From Magicicada cassinii (Eukaryota; Arthropoda; Insecta; Hemiptera; Cicadidae): a DNA stretch of 20,908 nucleotides. Below are positions 20,342 through 20,908 of this stretch, in pieces. The position numbers and the translations under genes are program-made. Numbering within the stretch: the first letter of the stretch is position 1; every line of letters begins with the position of its first letter. The stretch covers positions 1-20,908 of the forward strand of contig JAOXNS010344297.1 of NCBI GenBank assembly GCA_028571305.1, written 5' to 3'. The notes under the pieces are model-generated. The model did no database searches, was not told the origin of the DNA, and was given only the letters and a program-made list of their open reading frames with translations.

Positions 20342-20596
20342 TTAGTATACTGTACTAAATATTATAATTAGTATTTTCTCCCCAAAAAATGTAGGACTTA
20401 GGACTTGTTGGTAAGAGTTCTTTCCATTTCCGAGTTCTCCTGTTCCATGTACTTCCAGCACATCTTTCCTTTCTGTAGTGATAACTCCTATATCTTGTTC
20501 ATCAACAGGAAGTTTCGTCTCTGTAGCGGTGTCTACTTCGAGAGATTTCTTCAAACAATTTGGAAGGAAAAAATTATGGAAATTTTGACCATTTTT
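20342..20596 (-). other. minus-strand open block, possible exon or old coding fragment
   Basis: About 84 codons are open on the minus strand. The middle is unlike translated AT-rich noise: KKSLEVDTATETKLPVDEQD, then ITTERKDVLEVHGTGELGNGK, rich in Asp, Glu, Thr and Val. A pyrimidine tract followed by AAG (ttttttccttccaaattgtttgaag) could act as an acceptor just before the KSLEV part. The 3' end turns into AT-rich low-quality sequence (ILIIIFSTVY), so a real exon would stop earlier, perhaps at gtacat or gtccta. There is no ATG at the start. I do not recognise it; an isolated exon of a minus-strand gene, a retrocopy or transposon fragment, or chance are all possible. Confidence 0.25.
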
Positions 20597-20908
20597 TTAA
20601 CAACCTTAAGAATAAACGATAGAAATGAGTGAAGATACAATACCGTTTATTATAACAAACACAATAAGATTTTTAAAGTACAAGTATAAAATTCTCTATA
20701 CTATAATATTTTATTTTAATATTATATTATATTATATTATATATTGCAACGATAAAGCCATATTTTATATTTTGTATTGAGCATTGATTTAAATAAATAT
20801 AAAATTTGTAAAACTATTATACGTTTGGGGTAAACGGACAAGTCTGGGATTGTAAAAATGTTTCATTGTTATACTAGGGGAGAAATTAACCTGTTCCAAC
20901 AGGCAAAG
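20597..20908. other. AT-rich tail of the window, no gene seen
   Basis: It contains a short ATATT-type tandem tract and no supported coding sequence. Confidence 0.5.
20718..20743. repeat. (ATATT)n short tandem repeat
   Basis: About five units of attat/atatt in a row. Confidence 0.8.

Overview
This window is nuclear DNA from an animal, most likely an arthropod with a large genome. It is strongly AT-rich, with islands of more GC-rich sequence that behave as spliced exons bounded by GT...AG sites. It has long introns, dinucleotide microsatellites and no prokaryotic operon structure. The organism cannot be named from sequence alone.

819-7385 (+) holds the only well-supported gene: the last four exons of a multi-exon gene (819-1081, 1913-2066, 5335-5474, 6899 onward). 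The exons join in phase (2, 0, 2) and give one continuous C-terminal sequence of about 261 residues ending at a TGA at 7125-7127. It contains a Cys-containing hydrophobic-then-polar block, a short coiled coil and a very acidic tail. I do not recognise the family. Directly after the TGA, in the same frame, 85 more codons of clearly protein-like sequence run to a TAA at 7383-7385. This is the best lead in the window: either programmed stop-codon readthrough or a recent nonsense allele.

7386-9191 is 3'UTR or flank with poly(A) signals and a striking pair of adjacent hairpins (8925-8991). From 9192 to about 16150 there are several very short splice-bounded open blocks on the + strand. All can be read starting in phase 2, the phase left by the 5335-5474 exon. 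They may be alternative downstream exons of the same locus, exons of another + strand gene, or chance, and they are given low confidence. The last of them (16055-16149) resembles the start of a glutathione S-transferase N-terminal domain.

The rest is AT-rich intron or intergenic sequence. It contains promoter-like islands (about 4555-4760, 12226-12365, 16562-16586), a diverged two-copy repeat (15702-15833 and 16156-16260), alternating purine-pyrimidine GC patches, a G-run cluster (178-206) and microsatellites. A minus-strand open block at 20342-20596 may be an exon or an old coding fragment. I saw no tRNA, rRNA or CRISPR, and no transposon with recognisable terminal repeats or domains.
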